DNA of 64,000 nucleotides from PALSA-612 sp963791225 (GTDB taxonomy: Bacteria; Actinomycetota; Thermoleophilia; Gaiellales; Gaiellaceae), in NCBI GenBank assembly GCA_963791225.1, contig CAWBRV010000008.1, positions 744,001 through 808,000 of the forward strand, written 5' to 3'. A program made the translations under genes and the position numbers. Below the pieces are notes generated by a model. That model was not told where the DNA came from and made no database searches. It worked only from the letters and a program-made list of their open reading frames with translations. The stretch's first letter is position 1. The number at the start of each line of letters is the position of its first letter. Positions 26,357 to 34,972 of this stretch are shown here, piece by piece.

Positions 26357-26362
26357 TAGCGT
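26357..26362 (+). promoter_or_regulatory. -10-like box before the frameshifted ABC ATPase
   Basis: TAGCGT is followed by seven bases and GTG 26370, with no Shine-Dalgarno, the leaderless geometry seen elsewhere in the window. Confidence 0.35.
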
Positions 26363-26369
26363 CAGCCTG

Positions 26370-27340
26370 GTGGGCGCGATCGAGGTCGAGGAGCTGCGGC
26401 GGGTCTATCGCTCGCGTACGAGCACCTTCAAGCGCGGCACGAAGGAGGTCGAGGCGCTGCGCGGCGTCAGCTTCTCGGTCGAGCCCGGCGAGCTCTTCGG
26501 GCTGCTCGGCCCGAACGGTGCCGGGAAGACGACGACGATCAAGATCCTGACGACGCTGCTCCTCCCGACGTCGGGCTCGGCCCGCGTGCTCGGGCTCGAT
26601 CCGGCCACGCAGCACCGGCGAGCTGCGGCGGCCGGATCGGCTACGTGTTCGGCGGCGACCGCGGGCTCTACGACCGCCTCTCGGCCCTCGACAACCTCAG
26701 GTTCTTCGCGGACGTCTACAAGGTCCCGATCCGGGACAAGAACCGCCGGATCGACGAGCTGCTCGAGCTCGTCGGACTGAAGGGCCGCGAGCGCGAGCGC
26801 GTCGAGACGTACTCGCGCGGGATGCGGCAGCGCCTCCACGTGGCCCGCGGCATCCTCCACGACCCGGAGGTCGTCTTCTTCGACGAGCCGACGATCGGCC
26901 TCGACCCGGTCGGCGCCCGTGAGCTACGCGAGATGGTGGCCGGTCTCCAGGCTGCCGGCAAGACCATCCTGCTCACGACGCACTACATGTTCGAGGCCGA
27001 CGAGCTCTGTCAGCGCGTCGCGGTGATCACGGGCGGCGCGATCGTCGCCGAAGGAGCGCCGTCGGCGTTGAAGGCCGCGCTCGTCGACCGGACCGTGATC
27101 GAGATCGAGACGTACGGCGTCGACGAGCGGAAGCTCGACCAGCTGCGTTCGCTCCCGGGTGTTGCGTCGGTGTCGGTCGAGACCCGCGACCAGGCGCAGG
27201 TGATCATCGTCCAGGCGGCGACCGGTGCGTCGCTCGTCCAGCCGCTGCTCGGGGTGCTCGAAGGCACGACGGTCGGGAGGGTCGTGTCGCGCGAGCCGAC
27301 GCTCGAGGACGCCTACGTCGAGCTGGTCAAAGAGGCATGA
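26370..27340 (+). pseudogene. ABC transporter ATP-binding protein (DrrA/CcmA-like), frameshifted
   Basis: Two frames together make one complete ABC ATPase. The first (from GTG 26370) carries LLGPNGAGKTTTIKIL (Walker A) and runs to LGLDPATQ near 26607. The second frame resumes at RIGYVFGGDRGLYDRLSAL from about 26633 and carries YSRGMRQRL (signature) and VVFFDEPTIGLDP (Walker B), then a ~75-residue tail. The switch lies in 26608-26633, a CGGCG-rich stretch, and needs a net one-base loss or two-base gain. No convincing slippery site is visible. It is followed by two ABC-2 permease genes with ATGA coupling, so the operon looks otherwise intact. A sequencing indel is as likely as true inactivation. 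Confidence 0.8.
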
Positions 27341-28101
27341 TCCGCGTCTTCGTCACCGGCGTGCGGCTCCAGTTGCTGCAGCTGATGCGCTCCGGCTTCG
27401 ACATCTCGGCGATGCTCGTCTGGCCGGTCGTCCTCGCGTCGATCGCCTTCTACCTGCTCGACGCGACGGAGAGCCCGCAGCTCCTGTTCTCGGCCGCGCT
27501 CGGGACCGCGGTGATGATGATGTGGGCGCAGGTCGTCGTCGGCGCCGGCGGCGCGCTCGACAACCAGCGGGTGTTCGGCACGCTCGAGCTGCTCGTCGCC
27601 GCTCCCGTGCCTCTCGTCGCCACGATCGGCCCGATCATGATCGCGTCCGGCGCGTTCGGGGTCTACGGCCTCGTGGTCACGATCGTCTGGGGCCGCCTCT
27701 TGTTCGGCATCCCGGTCACGATCGACGACCCGCTCGCGTTCGCCGTCGCCCTGCCGGCCTGCGTGATCGCGATCGGTCTGCTCGGGCTGATCACCGCGGC
27801 GACGTTCGTCCTCTATCGGTCGGCGTTCGCACTAGGGATCGCGATGCAGTACCCGGTCTGGATCGTGACCGGCCTGCTCTTCCCGCTCTCGTTGCTGCCC
27901 GCCTGGATCGGGCCGATCTCCTGGATCCTGGCGCCGACCTGGGGCTTCCGCGCGCTCAAGGAGGCGGCATTCGGCGGCTCCCCCTGGTCGTCGATCGGGA
28001 TGTGTGCGGCCGTCAGCGTTGCCTATCTGGCGATCTCGCTCGTCTGTCTCGCCTACTTCGAGCGGCTCGCACGAAGCCGCGCCAGCCTCCGCCTCGCATG
28101 A
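27337..28101 (+). CDS. ABC-2 type transporter permease
   Basis: A 254-residue permease with six predicted helices of the DrrB/ABC-2 type. Conserved-looking elements are ERG-like NQRVFGTLELLVAAPV after helix 2 and FPLSLLPAWIGPISWILAP before the last helix. Substrate is unknown; related exporters move drugs or lipids. The ATG overlaps the end of the ATPase (ATGA) and its TGA overlaps the next start. Confidence 0.87.
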   Translation: MIRVFVTGVRLQLLQLMRSGFDISAMLVWPVVLASIAFYLLDATESPQLLFSAALGTAVMMMWAQVVVGAGGALDNQRVFGTLELLVAAPVPLVATIGPIMIASGAFGVYGLVVTIVWGRLLFGIPVTIDDPLAFAVALPACVIAIGLLGLITAATFVLYRSAFALGIAMQYPVWIVTGLLFPLSLLPAWIGPISWILAPTWGFRALKEAAFGGSPWSSIGMCAAVSVAYLAISLVCLAYFERLARSRASLRLA

Positions 28102-28883
28102 ACGACCTCCGTGTCTTCTTCTCCTGTGGCATGACGAGCTTTCGCGCCCTCTTCGGATGGGTCAACCCGTACGTGTTCATCCCGATCCTCGTCGTCTATC
28201 CCGTCGCCCAGATCATCTTCTTCGCCTACCTCGGCCGCTCGGCGGGGGTCGCCTCGGACTCGTTCTTCCTGATCGGGAACACGTTCTGCGCCGCGTCCGT
28301 CGCGGCCATGTTCGGCATGGGCCAGGCGATCGGCGGTGAGCGGAGGTTCCAGACCCTGCCCGTTCTGCTCGCCTCGCCCGCCAACCGACTGGTGCTGTAC
28401 GCCGGCCGGGCTGTCCCCACCGTTCTGACGGGCTTCATGGTCGCGATCGTCTCCTTCGTCGCCGGCGCTGCGATCCTCGGCGTGCATGTCGGTGAGACCG
28501 AGGCCGTGGCGTTGACGCTCGCGCTGCTCGCGAGCTGCTTCACCTGCGCCGGACTCGGCCTCTGCATCGGGTCCCTCGGCCTCCGGGGACGATCGGTGGG
28601 CCTCTTTGCCGACGTGATCGCAGGTGGACTGCTGATCGTCTCGGGGGCGAACGTGCCGCTCGACCGCCTGCCGGAAGTCGTGCAGCGCGCATCGTCGTTC
28701 GTGCCGCTCACGCACGGCATCGAGGCCGCGCGCTCGGTCGCATCCGGCGCAGATCTGAGCTCGATCACAGGCCTGCTCGGAAAGGAAGTCGCGATCGGCG
28801 CCGTCTATCTGACCGTCGGTCTCGTGCTCGTCGTGCTCTTCGAGCGCGAAGGCCGGCGGACAGGCGCCCTGGACCGCTTCTAG
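28098..28883 (+). CDS. ABC-2 type transporter permease
   Basis: A 261-residue ABC-2 permease paralogous to the preceding one, with GGERRFQTLPVLLASPANRL as the family loop and GANVPLDRLPEVVQRASSFVP late in the protein. Together the two likely form a heterodimer served by the upstream ATPase. Its stop (TAG 28881-28883) shares the palindrome CTAG with the stop of the convergent gene. Confidence 0.87.
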   Translation: MNDLRVFFSCGMTSFRALFGWVNPYVFIPILVVYPVAQIIFFAYLGRSAGVASDSFFLIGNTFCAASVAAMFGMGQAIGGERRFQTLPVLLASPANRLVLYAGRAVPTVLTGFMVAIVSFVAGAAILGVHVGETEAVALTLALLASCFTCAGLGLCIGSLGLRGRSVGLFADVIAGGLLIVSGANVPLDRLPEVVQRASSFVPLTHGIEAARSVASGADLSSITGLLGKEVAIGAVYLTVGLVLVVLFEREGRRTGALDRF

Positions 28884-29581
28884 CGACCGGGTCTGACGAC
28901 GACACGGCCGTCGTAGATCCACGGCTCGTCGGGCGGGGCCGCAAACGCGGGCAGGCCCTCGACGTTCGCGAGCCGCTCCACCTCGACCCCGCGCAGCACC
29001 GACGGGCAGAGCAGCCGCTCCCGGAAGCCGGGATCGCGACCCTCCCGTTCGCTCCACGGCTCGAGCGCGCGTCGCAGGTGGCGCGGCGCTTCGATCGACG
29101 GCGCGACGACCGCGTACCCCTCGGCATGGGCGGCCAGGGCTACTGCCGTCGAGCCGGGGGAGAGCTCCCAGCCCTCCGGCACGTGCACCTCGGCGACGTC
29201 CTCGAGGCGCTCCGCCTCGACCCGCGGCCGTACCTCGAGCTCCTCCTCGGGCCCCTCGGGGCCGAGCTCGGCGAACCAGGCGCGGTGCTCGGCGACGAGG
29301 TCGAGCGCGAAGCGGTAGGAGGCCGGCGGGATCGGCGCGCGGACGGCGATGCGGAGCGTCACGCGCTCCTCGGGCGCGACGTGGCCCGGGAGCGGCGTGC
29401 GGATGCCGTCCCAGACGATCGGGTTGCCGAGCCCGTCGAGCCAGTGGTACGAGCACGAGACGTCCTCGCGCCAGGTCGCGGTGCCGGCGTTCTCGATCTC
29501 CACGCGCGCAGCGCCGAGAGCCCCGGCCCGCGGCTCGTCGAGCATCCAGGTCAGCCAGCGTGCGACGAGGGGGCCGGGCAC
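28880..29581 (-). CDS. Protein of unknown function with an Ig-like domain
   Basis: A 233-residue protein without a signal peptide. Residues ~20-110 (VEIENAGTATW, then WDGIRTPLPGHVAPEERVTL and PASYRFALDLV) look like an Ig-type beta sandwich, reminiscent of the NBR1-like or Wzt sugar-binding folds. The C-terminal half is mixed alpha/beta, rich in Arg/Glu, with no recognised motif. It is divergent from hemE with 17 bp between the two start codons and appears leaderless (TAGACT, six bases, GTG 29581). Nearness to glycan export genes hints at a glycan role, which is speculative. Confidence 0.6.
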   Translation of the reverse strand: MPGPLVARWLTWMLDEPRAGALGAARVEIENAGTATWREDVSCSYHWLDGLGNPIVWDGIRTPLPGHVAPEERVTLRIAVRAPIPPASYRFALDLVAEHRAWFAELGPEGPEEELEVRPRVEAERLEDVAEVHVPEGWELSPGSTAVALAAHAEGYAVVAPSIEAPRHLRRALEPWSEREGRDPGFRERLLCPSVLRGVEVERLANVEGLPAFAAPPDEPWIYDGRVVVRPGR

Positions 29582-29586
29582 CGCAC

Positions 29587-29593
29587 TAGTCTA
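29587..29593. promoter_or_regulatory. Shared -10 box for two divergent leaderless genes
   Basis: TAGTCTA reads TAGTCT on the plus strand (29587-29592; six bases to GTG 29599 of hemE) and TAGACT on the minus strand (29593-29588; six bases to GTG 29581). One near-palindromic hexamer is therefore placed to serve both genes, with mutually exclusive polymerase binding. Confidence 0.5.
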
Positions 29594-29598
29594 GGTTC

Positions 29599-30612
29599 GT
29601 GCCAGAGCCGGAACCGCTCCTCGTCCGCGCCTGCCGCCGCGAGCCGGTCGAGCGCACGCCGGTGTGGTTCATGCGGCAGGCAGGCCGGTCGCTCCCGGAG
29701 TACCGCGCGCTGCGCGAGCGCCACTCGTTCTTCGAGGTCGCGGAGACCCCGGAGCTCTGCGCGGAGGTGACGCTCCAGCCCGTCCGCCGCCACGACGTGG
29801 ACGCGGCGGTCATGTTTGCGGACATCATGACCCCGGTCGCCGCCATGGGGGTCGAGCTCGAGCTCGTGGAGGGAGTCGGGCCGGTGATCGCCCACCCGGT
29901 CCGGACGGCGGCCGACGTCGAGCGGCTGCGCATCCCCGAGCCCGACGCGTTCGCACCCGTGCTCGAAGCGGTGCGCCTCGTTTGCGCCGAGCTCCCGCCC
30001 GAGAAGGCCGTGATCGGCTTCTGCGGCGGCCCGTTCACGGCTGCTGGCTACCTCGTCGAGGGGAAGCCGAGCCGGGACTTCGTCGCCGTCAAGACACTGA
30101 TGTACCGGGAGCCCGCCGTCTGGCACGCGCTGATGGAGAAGCTCGCCGACGCGTTCACCGGCTACGTCCGGGCCAAGGTGGGGGCCGGCGCCGGCGTCGT
30201 CCAGCTCTTCGACTCGTGGGTCGGCGTGCTCTCGCCGGCCGACTACGACGAGCACGTCGCACCGTACTCCGCGCGCATCCTCGCCGCGCTCGACGTTCCG
30301 ACGATCCACTTCGGCACGGGCACCGCCGGCCTGCTCGGCCGCATGGCTGCGGCGGGCGGCGACGTGATCGGCGTCGACTGGCGGGTCGATCTCGACCGCG
30401 CCTGGGAGGAGATCGGGGACGAGCGCGGGATCCAGGGGAACCTCGACCCCGCCGCCTTGCTCGCGCCGTGGCAGCGCACCGAGGCGGCCGCGCGCGACGT
30501 GCTCCGCCGCGCCAACGGCCGCCCGGGCCACGTCTTCAACCTTGGCCACGGCGTGCTGCCGCAGACCGACCCGGACGTGCTGACGCGCCTGGTCACGCTG
30601 GTTCGCGAGTAG
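29599..30612 (+). CDS. hemE: Uroporphyrinogen decarboxylase
   Basis: A 337-residue HemE, full length. TPVWFMRQAGRSLPEY is the N-terminal signature (Arg pair binding substrate carboxylates), and GFCGGPFTAAGYLVEG and HFGTGTAGLL are later conserved segments. It decarboxylates uroporphyrinogen III to coproporphyrinogen III in haem synthesis in the cytosol. No other haem-pathway gene is nearby, although a haem peroxidase is encoded at 1.9 kb. The start is GTG 29599 without a Shine-Dalgarno, six bases after TAGTCT. Confidence 0.96.
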   Translation: MPEPEPLLVRACRREPVERTPVWFMRQAGRSLPEYRALRERHSFFEVAETPELCAEVTLQPVRRHDVDAAVMFADIMTPVAAMGVELELVEGVGPVIAHPVRTAADVERLRIPEPDAFAPVLEAVRLVCAELPPEKAVIGFCGGPFTAAGYLVEGKPSRDFVAVKTLMYREPAVWHALMEKLADAFTGYVRAKVGAGAGVVQLFDSWVGVLSPADYDEHVAPYSARILAALDVPTIHFGTGTAGLLGRMAAAGGDVIGVDWRVDLDRAWEEIGDERGIQGNLDPAALLAPWQRTEAAARDVLRRANGRPGHVFNLGHGVLPQTDPDVLTRLVTLVRE

Positions 30613-30626
30613 ACGCCCGGCCGCTC

Positions 30627-31613
30627 TTGAAGCTCCCGCCCGAGGAGGTCGACACCGTCTTCGGCGGCGGGACCGTCACGGCAGTCGAGCCGCTCGGGGA
30701 TGCGACGCCCGCGGCGACCGCAGGAGTCTGGCGCGTTCGCACCGCAGAGGACAGTGCGATCCTGAAGCTCGTCCGCCACGATCCGGATGGGCACGAGCGC
30801 TGGCCGTCCTCGGAAGACGAGTCGAGTCCCTACTACTGGCGGCGCGAGCCGCTCGTCTACGGCTCGGGCCTGCTCGACTCGCTCGGCCCGGGGCTGCGTG
30901 CGCCGCGCTGCCGGCTCTGCGCGGAGCGGCCGGACGGGAGCATCGCGTTGTGGCTCGAGGACGTCGGTGCCCATCCCGAGTGGACGCTCGAACGGCTTCG
31001 GCGGATCGCCTTCGAGCTCGGCCGGATGCAGGGGCGGATGGCCGCGGCGCCGCCCGAGGCCGCCTGGCTGAGCCGCGGCTGGTTCCGCGCCTATCTCGAT
31101 CTCCGCGCGCGTTGGATCGAGCCTTACCGCGACGGGCCGTTCGCGGCGGAGGTCCAGCACATCTGGGCCCGACGCGAGGAGATCCTCGCCGCGGTCGAGG
31201 CGGCGCCGCAGACGTTCTGCCACCTCGACTTCTACCCCTCCAACATCTTCGGAGAGGACGAGGCGATCGTGATCGACTGGGCGTACTGCGGCCTGGGCGC
31301 CCTCGGCCTGGACGCAGGCAACCTCGTTCCCGACACGATCTTCGACGGGTTCGTGCCGGTCGGGCAGGGCCCGGAGTTGCGCGATGCCGTGTGGGACGGC
31401 TACCTCGACGGCCTCGTGGCGAGCGGGCTCGCGGTCGATTCGGACGAACTGCGCTACGCGTTCCTCGCCGCGACGGCGCTCAAGTTCGCCTGGATCCCCG
31501 GCACCGCCTTCGCCCGCGGCCGAGAGGACGCGCTCGGGGGGCGCTGGCTCGAGACCTTCCCGCTGCTCGTGTCGTGGGCCGAGGAGTCGCTCGCACTCAA
31601 GCCGTCGGCGTAG
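30627..31613 (+). CDS. Aminoglycoside phosphotransferase-family kinase
   Basis: A 328-residue APH/choline-kinase-fold protein. The catalytic loop is FCHLDFYPSNIF (HxDxxxxN) and the metal-binding loop VIDWAYCG follows it. SAILKLVRHD carries the ATP-binding lysine. These kinases phosphorylate small molecules or proteins; the substrate here is unknown and antibiotic resistance should not be assumed. The only suitable start is TTG 30627 just after hemE's stop, without Shine-Dalgarno, so the two genes are probably cotranscribed. Confidence 0.82.
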   Translation: MKLPPEEVDTVFGGGTVTAVEPLGDATPAATAGVWRVRTAEDSAILKLVRHDPDGHERWPSSEDESSPYYWRREPLVYGSGLLDSLGPGLRAPRCRLCAERPDGSIALWLEDVGAHPEWTLERLRRIAFELGRMQGRMAAAPPEAAWLSRGWFRAYLDLRARWIEPYRDGPFAAEVQHIWARREEILAAVEAAPQTFCHLDFYPSNIFGEDEAIVIDWAYCGLGALGLDAGNLVPDTIFDGFVPVGQGPELRDAVWDGYLDGLVASGLAVDSDELRYAFLAATALKFAWIPGTAFARGREDALGGRWLETFPLLVSWAEESLALKPSA

Positions 31614-31640
31614 AACGTCTGCGCGAGCAGGTGGCCGCGC

Positions 31641-31646
31641 TACTCT
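31641..31646 (+). promoter_or_regulatory. -10-like box for the Wzt-like gene
   Basis: TACTCT is followed by seven bases and ATG 31654. No Shine-Dalgarno is present, so a leaderless start is likely. Confidence 0.4.
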
Positions 31647-31653
31647 CGGCACG

Positions 31654-32868
31654 ATGAGCGAGACGGCGACGGCTCGGGGCGCGATCGACGTCGACCACGT
31701 CAGCCGCCGCTTCCGCGTCTACCCGCAACCCGTTCGCACGCTCAAGGAGATGCTGGTCGCGCGCGGTCGCGCCAGGGGACGGGACGTCGAGGCGCTCACC
31801 GACGTGTCCTTCGCGGTCGAGCCCGGCGAGGCGGTCGGGCTGATCGGCCGCAACGGGTCCGGGAAGACGACGCTGCTCAAGATCGTCTCCGGGATCATCA
31901 AGCCGTCGGACGGCCGCGTTGCGGTCGGCGGGCGGATCGGCAGCCTGCTCGAGCTCGGCGCCGGCTTCCACCCGGAGTTCACCGGCCGTGAGAACGTGTA
32001 CCTGAACGGCTCCATCCTCGGGCTCAAGCGGGAGGTCATCCGTCGGCACATGGCCGAGATCGAAGCGTTCTCCGAGCTCGAGCGGTTCATGGAGTTGCCC
32101 GTCCGCACCTACTCGTCGGGCATGGTCATGCGCCTCGGCTTCGCCGTCGCCGCGCACCTCGAGGTCGACGTGCTCCTCCTCGACGAGGTGTTCGCCGTCG
32201 GTGACGAGGAGTTCCAGCGCAAGTGCTTCGGCAAGATCCACGAGTTCAAGCAGCGCGGCGGGACGATCGTGTTCGTCTCCCACGACGCGGCGGCGGTCGA
32301 GCGGCTCTGCACGCGCGCCGTGCTGCTCCGCGAAGGGCGACTCGTCTTCGACGGGCCTGTGCGCGAGGCGATCACGCGCTACCACGCCCAGCTCGCCGAC
32401 GAACGCGATCCGGAGGAGCGCGGCGCGGGCCTCTCCGAGTACGGCAGCGGCGAGGTGCGGATCGTCAAGGCGACGCTGCTCGGCGCCGACGGGGAGGAGC
32501 GAAACCAGTTCTCGCCCGGCGAGACGCTCGCGGTCGTGCTCCGCATCGTCTCTGCGCAGCCGGTCGCCGCGCCGCGGCTCTCGTACGAGCTCCACGACGC
32601 GGCCGGCCTGCAGCTCGGCGGCGGCGTCCAGAACACCGCCGAGCTCGGCTGGAACGATGACCGGACCGAGCACACGCTGCGGCTCGAGATCGACGGGCTG
32701 CCGCTCGCCGACGGACGCTTCCGCTTCCGCTTCGAGCTCGCCGACGCGTCCGGAGCGCACCTCTACCACTGGCTCGACGACGCCGCGCGCTTCGTCGTCT
32801 ATCCGACCAACGGCGAGGCGGGCCTCGTCAGTTTCGACGCGCACTGGTCGCTAGACGCGCCTGCTTGA
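31654..32868 (+). CDS. ABC transporter ATP-binding protein with sugar-binding tail (Wzt-like)
   Basis: A 404-residue ATPase of the polysaccharide/teichoic-acid exporter type. Walker A GRNGSGKT is at 65-72, the signature TYSSGM at 152-157, and Walker B LLLDE at 174-178. The LKEMLVARG insert after the first strands is typical of TagH/Wzt. Residues ~265-404 form a beta-rich domain (ETLAVVLRIVSAQPV to ARFVVYPTNGEAGLVSF), like the Wzt C-terminal domain that recognises the capped glycan end before export. It should pair with the permease at 25530. The permease is 5.3 kb upstream with a second ABC system and hemE between them. Confidence 0.92.
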   Translation: MSETATARGAIDVDHVSRRFRVYPQPVRTLKEMLVARGRARGRDVEALTDVSFAVEPGEAVGLIGRNGSGKTTLLKIVSGIIKPSDGRVAVGGRIGSLLELGAGFHPEFTGRENVYLNGSILGLKREVIRRHMAEIEAFSELERFMELPVRTYSSGMVMRLGFAVAAHLEVDVLLLDEVFAVGDEEFQRKCFGKIHEFKQRGGTIVFVSHDAAAVERLCTRAVLLREGRLVFDGPVREAITRYHAQLADERDPEERGAGLSEYGSGEVRIVKATLLGADGEERNQFSPGETLAVVLRIVSAQPVAAPRLSYELHDAAGLQLGGGVQNTAELGWNDDRTEHTLRLEIDGLPLADGRFRFRFELADASGAHLYHWLDDAARFVVYPTNGEAGLVSFDAHWSLDAPA

Positions 32869-32879
32869 ATGGACGTGGA

Positions 32880-33161
32880 ATGAGTTCGAGGACCTGCCCT
32901 GACTGGCCCGACCTGATGGAGCTCGCGCCGGAGCTCCAGTTCAAGCACTTCACCATTCGCGAACTCGGGCTCTCGTCCGACGTGCTGGTCGAGCTCGGCG
33001 ACGTGCCGCAGGACGAGGTGAACGTCTGCGCGGACCCCGACAAGCACGTGTTCTACTCGCCGCACACGGAACCGAAGGTCGTCGAGGCGCTTCGCGGCTC
33101 GCACTGGTTCGACCTGGACGAGTGGCGCACATCCGGCCCGGGCGGCGCGCAGGCCTACTAG
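32880..33161 (+). CDS. Small conserved-looking protein of unknown function
   Basis: A 93-residue soluble protein (MSSRTCPDWPDLMELAPELQ to FDLDEWRTSGPGG). It is acidic with two cysteines and no signal peptide. ATG 32880 follows GGACGTGGA; TTG 32865 is possible. It starts 11 bp after the Wzt-like gene, so it may be cotranscribed. No family recognised. Confidence 0.55.
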   Translation: MSSRTCPDWPDLMELAPELQFKHFTIRELGLSSDVLVELGDVPQDEVNVCADPDKHVFYSPHTEPKVVEALRGSHWFDLDEWRTSGPGGAQAY

Positions 33162-33163
33162 TA

Positions 33164-33264
33164 CACGGAGGAAACAGCCGGTTTCCCCCGTGAGCCCCCT
33201 TCCCCCGCGTGTCCACGTTTCCTGCGGCCTGAGCTCCGCCGCGGCGAAGCCACGGCTCCGCGGA
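33164..33264 (-). repeat. Dispersed ~100 bp hairpin repeat, copy D (inverted)
   Basis: The hairpin arm CACGGAGGAAAC (33164-33175), loop AGCCG and arm GTTTCCCCCGTG (33181-33192) lie directly after a stop codon. The adjacent CCCCCTT and the block GCGGCGAAGCCACGG match copies A, B and C read in reverse. One A-C mismatch interrupts the stem. It lies in the 150 bp between convergent genes. Confidence 0.7.
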
Positions 33265-33311
33265 AGCTCGATACGCGTGGCTCTTCTGAAGACGTCGGCC
33301 CGACCAGCAGC

Positions 33312-34010
33312 CTAGGAGTCGCGCGTCTTCGCTACTTCGGCGCCGCCCCAGGCCAGCACGGCCATCCCGTCCCACCACCAGTTCTGATCGCCGCCGGCGC
33401 CTGCGACCTCCTCGAGGAGACGGGCCTGCGGCTGCGTCGCGAGGTAGTCGTGCACGGCCTTGTGCACCTCGTCCCAGTCGCTGTCGTCGACGATCAGCAG
33501 CGCTTCGGCGGCCAGGAACGGCTCGACGAGCCTGAGCGCCTCGAGTTGCGGCTCGTAGTCGTGGCACGCGTCGTAGTAGTAGACGCCGACCATCCGGCCC
33601 TTCAGCACTTCGCCACGGAGCAGCTCCAGCGTGTCGCCCTCGAACACCGTCGGATGGACGTCGAAGCGCTCCAGGTTCGCCTCGAACGCGCCGCGGTTCG
33701 CCGCCGGGAGCGCGCGGCCGGCGACCGTCATCGGCCCGAACTGGAAGTTGTCGATCGCCACGAGGTCGATGCCGGGGTTGCCGCGTGAGGCGGCGATCAG
33801 GCTCGCGCCCATGTACGTCCCCGCCTCGACGTAGCTCTCGCCCGGCCCGAGGCACGAGGCGGCGAGGTTGATCAGGGCCAGCGTGTTCTCGGTCGCCAGG
33901 TTGGGCATGCCGTCGACGAGGTCGTCGAACCGCTGTCCGCGCGGATGCTCGGAGCGCGGGTAGTCCTCGAAGAGCCTGGGAAGCTCGGCTGCGAAGCGGC
34001 TCGTGTCCAT
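33312..34010 (-). CDS. Class I SAM-dependent methyltransferase (Methyltransf_24-like)
   Basis: A 232-residue protein. SYVEAGTYMGASLIAASRG is the SAM-binding loop, then DLVAIDNFQFG with the acidic ribose-binding residue, and MVGVYYYDACHDYEPQLEAL with the catalytic-region acids. This resembles O-methyltransferases found in surface-glycan loci. It is divergent from cofD with 35 bp between starts. The C-terminal GGDQNWWWDGM is tryptophan-rich and unusual. Target unknown. Confidence 0.78.
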   Translation of the reverse strand: MDTSRFAAELPRLFEDYPRSEHPRGQRFDDLVDGMPNLATENTLALINLAASCLGPGESYVEAGTYMGASLIAASRGNPGIDLVAIDNFQFGPMTVAGRALPAANRGAFEANLERFDVHPTVFEGDTLELLRGEVLKGRMVGVYYYDACHDYEPQLEALRLVEPFLAAEALLIVDDSDWDEVHKAVHDYLATQPQARLLEEVAGAGGDQNWWWDGMAVLAWGGAEVAKTRDS

Positions 34011-34033
34011 CGTTCCACCGCCATTCTCGTCGG

Positions 34034-34039
34034 TAGGGT
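34034..34039 (+). promoter_or_regulatory. -10-like box for cofD
   Basis: TAGGGT is followed by CCGGAC and ATG 34046, consistent with a leaderless cofD-cofE-cupin transcript. Confidence 0.45.
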
Positions 34040-34045
34040 CCGGAC

Positions 34046-34972
34046 ATGAGGCGGATCGTGGCGCTCTCGGGCGGCGTCGGCGGGGCGCGCTTCCTGCGCG
34101 GGCTCGTGCGGGCGACCGATCCCGCGGGCGTGACCGTGGTCGGGAACGTCGGCGACGACGTCGAGGTGCTCGGCGTGCACGTCTCGCCCGACCTCGACAG
34201 CATCCTCTACGCGCTCGCCGGGATCGCCGACGAGGAGCGCGGCTGGGGGCGGGCGGACGAGACGTGGGTCGCGTTCGAGGAGGCGAAGCGGCTCGGCGGC
34301 GAGGGCTGGTTCATGCTCGGCGACCGGGACCTCGGGCTCCATCTCGTGCGGACGCAGGCGCTCGCCGCCGGCGAGCCGCTCTCGGCGGTGACGGTGCGAC
34401 TTGCGACCGCGCTCGGTATCGAGGCCACGCTCCTCCCCGCGACCGACGACCGTCTGCGCACCTGGGTCGACACGCCGGCCGGCTCGTTTCCGTTCCAGGA
34501 GTGGTTCGTCGGCCGCCGCCACCGCGACCTGGTCGACCGCGTGCGCTTCGAGGGCGAGGAGGCGGCCACGCCGGCACCGGGCGTGGTCGAGGCGATCGAG
34601 CAGGCCGAGCTGATCGTGATCTGCCCCAGCAACCCATTCATCAGCATCTGGCCGATCCTCGCCGTCGCCGAGGTTCGCGCGGCGCTCGCGCGGCGGCGCG
34701 TGCCGGCGATCGCGGTCAGCCCGCTCGTCGGCGGTCGCGCGATCAAGGGGCCCGCCGACCGCATGCTCGAGCACCTCGCAGGCGGCACCGATCCCGGCCG
34801 CGTCGCGACGTGCTACCCGGACGTCGTCGACGCGCTCGTCTTCGACGAGTCCGACGCGGACGGGGCCGCGGCAGTCGAACTGCAGGGCGTGCGCCCGGTC
34901 GTCGCTAAGACGGTGATGGACGACGAGGCCTCCGCGGTCGCGCTTGCCGAGACGGTCCTCGCGAGTGCCTGA
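34046..34972 (+). CDS. cofD: 2-phospho-L-lactate transferase (CofD/FbiA)
   Basis: A 308-residue CofD/FbiA. LSGGVGGARFLRGL (glycines 9-13) is the nucleotide-binding start, followed by GNVGDDVEVLGVHVSPDLDS and a late CPSNPFISIWPIL. It joins Fo with the CofC product to make F420-0 (dehydro-F420-0 in actinobacteria). It overlaps the cofE start by 8 bp. Together with cofE, fbiC and cofC in this window it completes F420 synthesis. Confidence 0.95.
   Translation: MRRIVALSGGVGGARFLRGLVRATDPAGVTVVGNVGDDVEVLGVHVSPDLDSILYALAGIADEERGWGRADETWVAFEEAKRLGGEGWFMLGDRDLGLHLVRTQALAAGEPLSAVTVRLATALGIEATLLPATDDRLRTWVDTPAGSFPFQEWFVGRRHRDLVDRVRFEGEEAATPAPGVVEAIEQAELIVICPSNPFISIWPILAVAEVRAALARRRVPAIAVSPLVGGRAIKGPADRMLEHLAGGTDPGRVATCYPDVVDALVFDESDADGAAAVELQGVRPVVAKTVMDDEASAVALAETVLASA

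Noticed and set aside
26600..26640. Programmed frameshift in the ABC ATPase
   Set aside because: No slippery heptamer or fitting downstream structure is visible, and a sequence indel explains the data more simply.
30627..31613. Antibiotic resistance kinase
   Set aside because: The fold is APH-like, but this family includes many kinases of other substrates and nothing in the context points to resistance.
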